Shown piece by piece: positions 5,755 through 5,932 of a DNA stretch of 5,932 nt. Source of the stretch: Actinomycetes bacterium. GTDB lineage: Bacteria > Actinomycetota > Acidimicrobiia > Acidimicrobiales > JAMCPL01. A model generated the notes under the pieces. That model saw only the letters and a list, made by a program, of their open reading frames with translations, was not told the DNA's origin and did not search any database. The position numbers and the translations under genes are program-made. The stretch's first letter is position 1, and each line of letters starts with the position of its first letter. The stretch is from the NCBI GenBank assembly GCA_021846725.1, contig JAJZWK010000090.1, positions 1-5,932 of the forward strand. Direction: 5' to 3'.

Positions 5755-5932
5755 TCAAACAGTCTTTACACGAGATAAGAGTGCTTGCAGACGCTGCAGT
5801 ACCGCATCTCTACCGAGTATATGCATAGACTCAAAAAGCGGCGGGCCTACTCGTTTTCCTGTGACGGCAATACGAATTGGTGCCTGTGCCTTTGAAAGCT
5901 TCATATTGTACCTTTCTCCGATTTCAGCGGTC
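5755..5932 (-). CDS. gltX: Glutamyl-tRNA synthetase, C-terminal 58 codons (5' end outside window)
   Basis: GluRS attaches glutamate to tRNA-Glu and, in organisms that use GatCAB, often also to tRNA-Gln. Read on the - strand from the right edge, the frame encodes 'KLSKAQAPIRIAVTG', then 'VGPPLFESMHILGR' and a closing helix ending RVKTV before TGA (5757-5755). This is the end of the anticodon-binding domain of bacterial discriminating and non-discriminating GluRS; 'APIRxAVTG' and 'GPPLFES' are strong family landmarks. The catalytic domain with HIGH and KMSKS-like motifs is outside the window, so tRNA specificity cannot be judged. The gene converges on the gatCAB and dehydrogenase genes. Confidence 0.9.
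   Translation of the reverse strand, partial: TAEIGERYNMKLSKAQAPIRIAVTGKRVGPPLFESMHILGRDAVLQRLQALLSRVKTV

Overview
The window reads as an accessory-free stretch of a bacterial chromosome, most likely from an actinobacterium (Actinomycetota) of only moderate G+C. The clues are the GatC, GatA and GatB sequences, the C-terminal tail of the glutamyl-tRNA synthetase, a small SCP-2 lipid-binding protein of the kind common in actinobacteria, and the end of a surface protein with the 'STDVIVDVxGWY' type of tail. An acidimicrobial affiliation is a guess and was not tested.

Layout from left to right: (1) the last codons of a + strand gene for a probable secreted or surface protein, followed by a degenerate second copy of its 3' end; (2) a convergent - strand gene for a 137-residue SCP-2 sterol-binding-domain protein; (3) a 209-base divergent intergenic region with a perfect 10-bp inverted repeat and three degenerate TTGCTAT-containing units; (4) the + strand gatC-gatA-gatB cluster for the Asp/Glu-tRNA amidotransferase; (5) 47 bases later, a zinc-independent quinone-oxidoreductase-like dehydrogenase of the MDR superfamily; (6) a 183-base convergent intergenic region; (7) on the - strand at the right edge, the last 58 codons of gltX.

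The genes form one biochemical theme. GluRS (gltX) can charge tRNA-Gln with glutamate, and GatCAB converts that product to Gln-tRNA-Gln (and Asp-tRNA-Asn to Asn-tRNA-Asn). The genes are tightly coupled: gatC and gatA overlap by ATGA, and gatA, gatB and the dehydrogenase each have GGAGG seven bases before the start.

The most unusual feature is the gatA-gatB junction. A 35-base segment carrying the Shine-Dalgarno, the gatA stop and a gatB-like start is present twice, exactly, 74 bases apart. The first copy opens a 25-codon reading frame whose stop overlaps the real gatB start, so the chain gatA - micro-ORF - gatB is linked by two successive ATGA overlaps. GatA and GatB also each carry extra residues between conserved blocks. 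No mobile element, CRISPR array, tRNA or convincing intrinsic terminator was seen.
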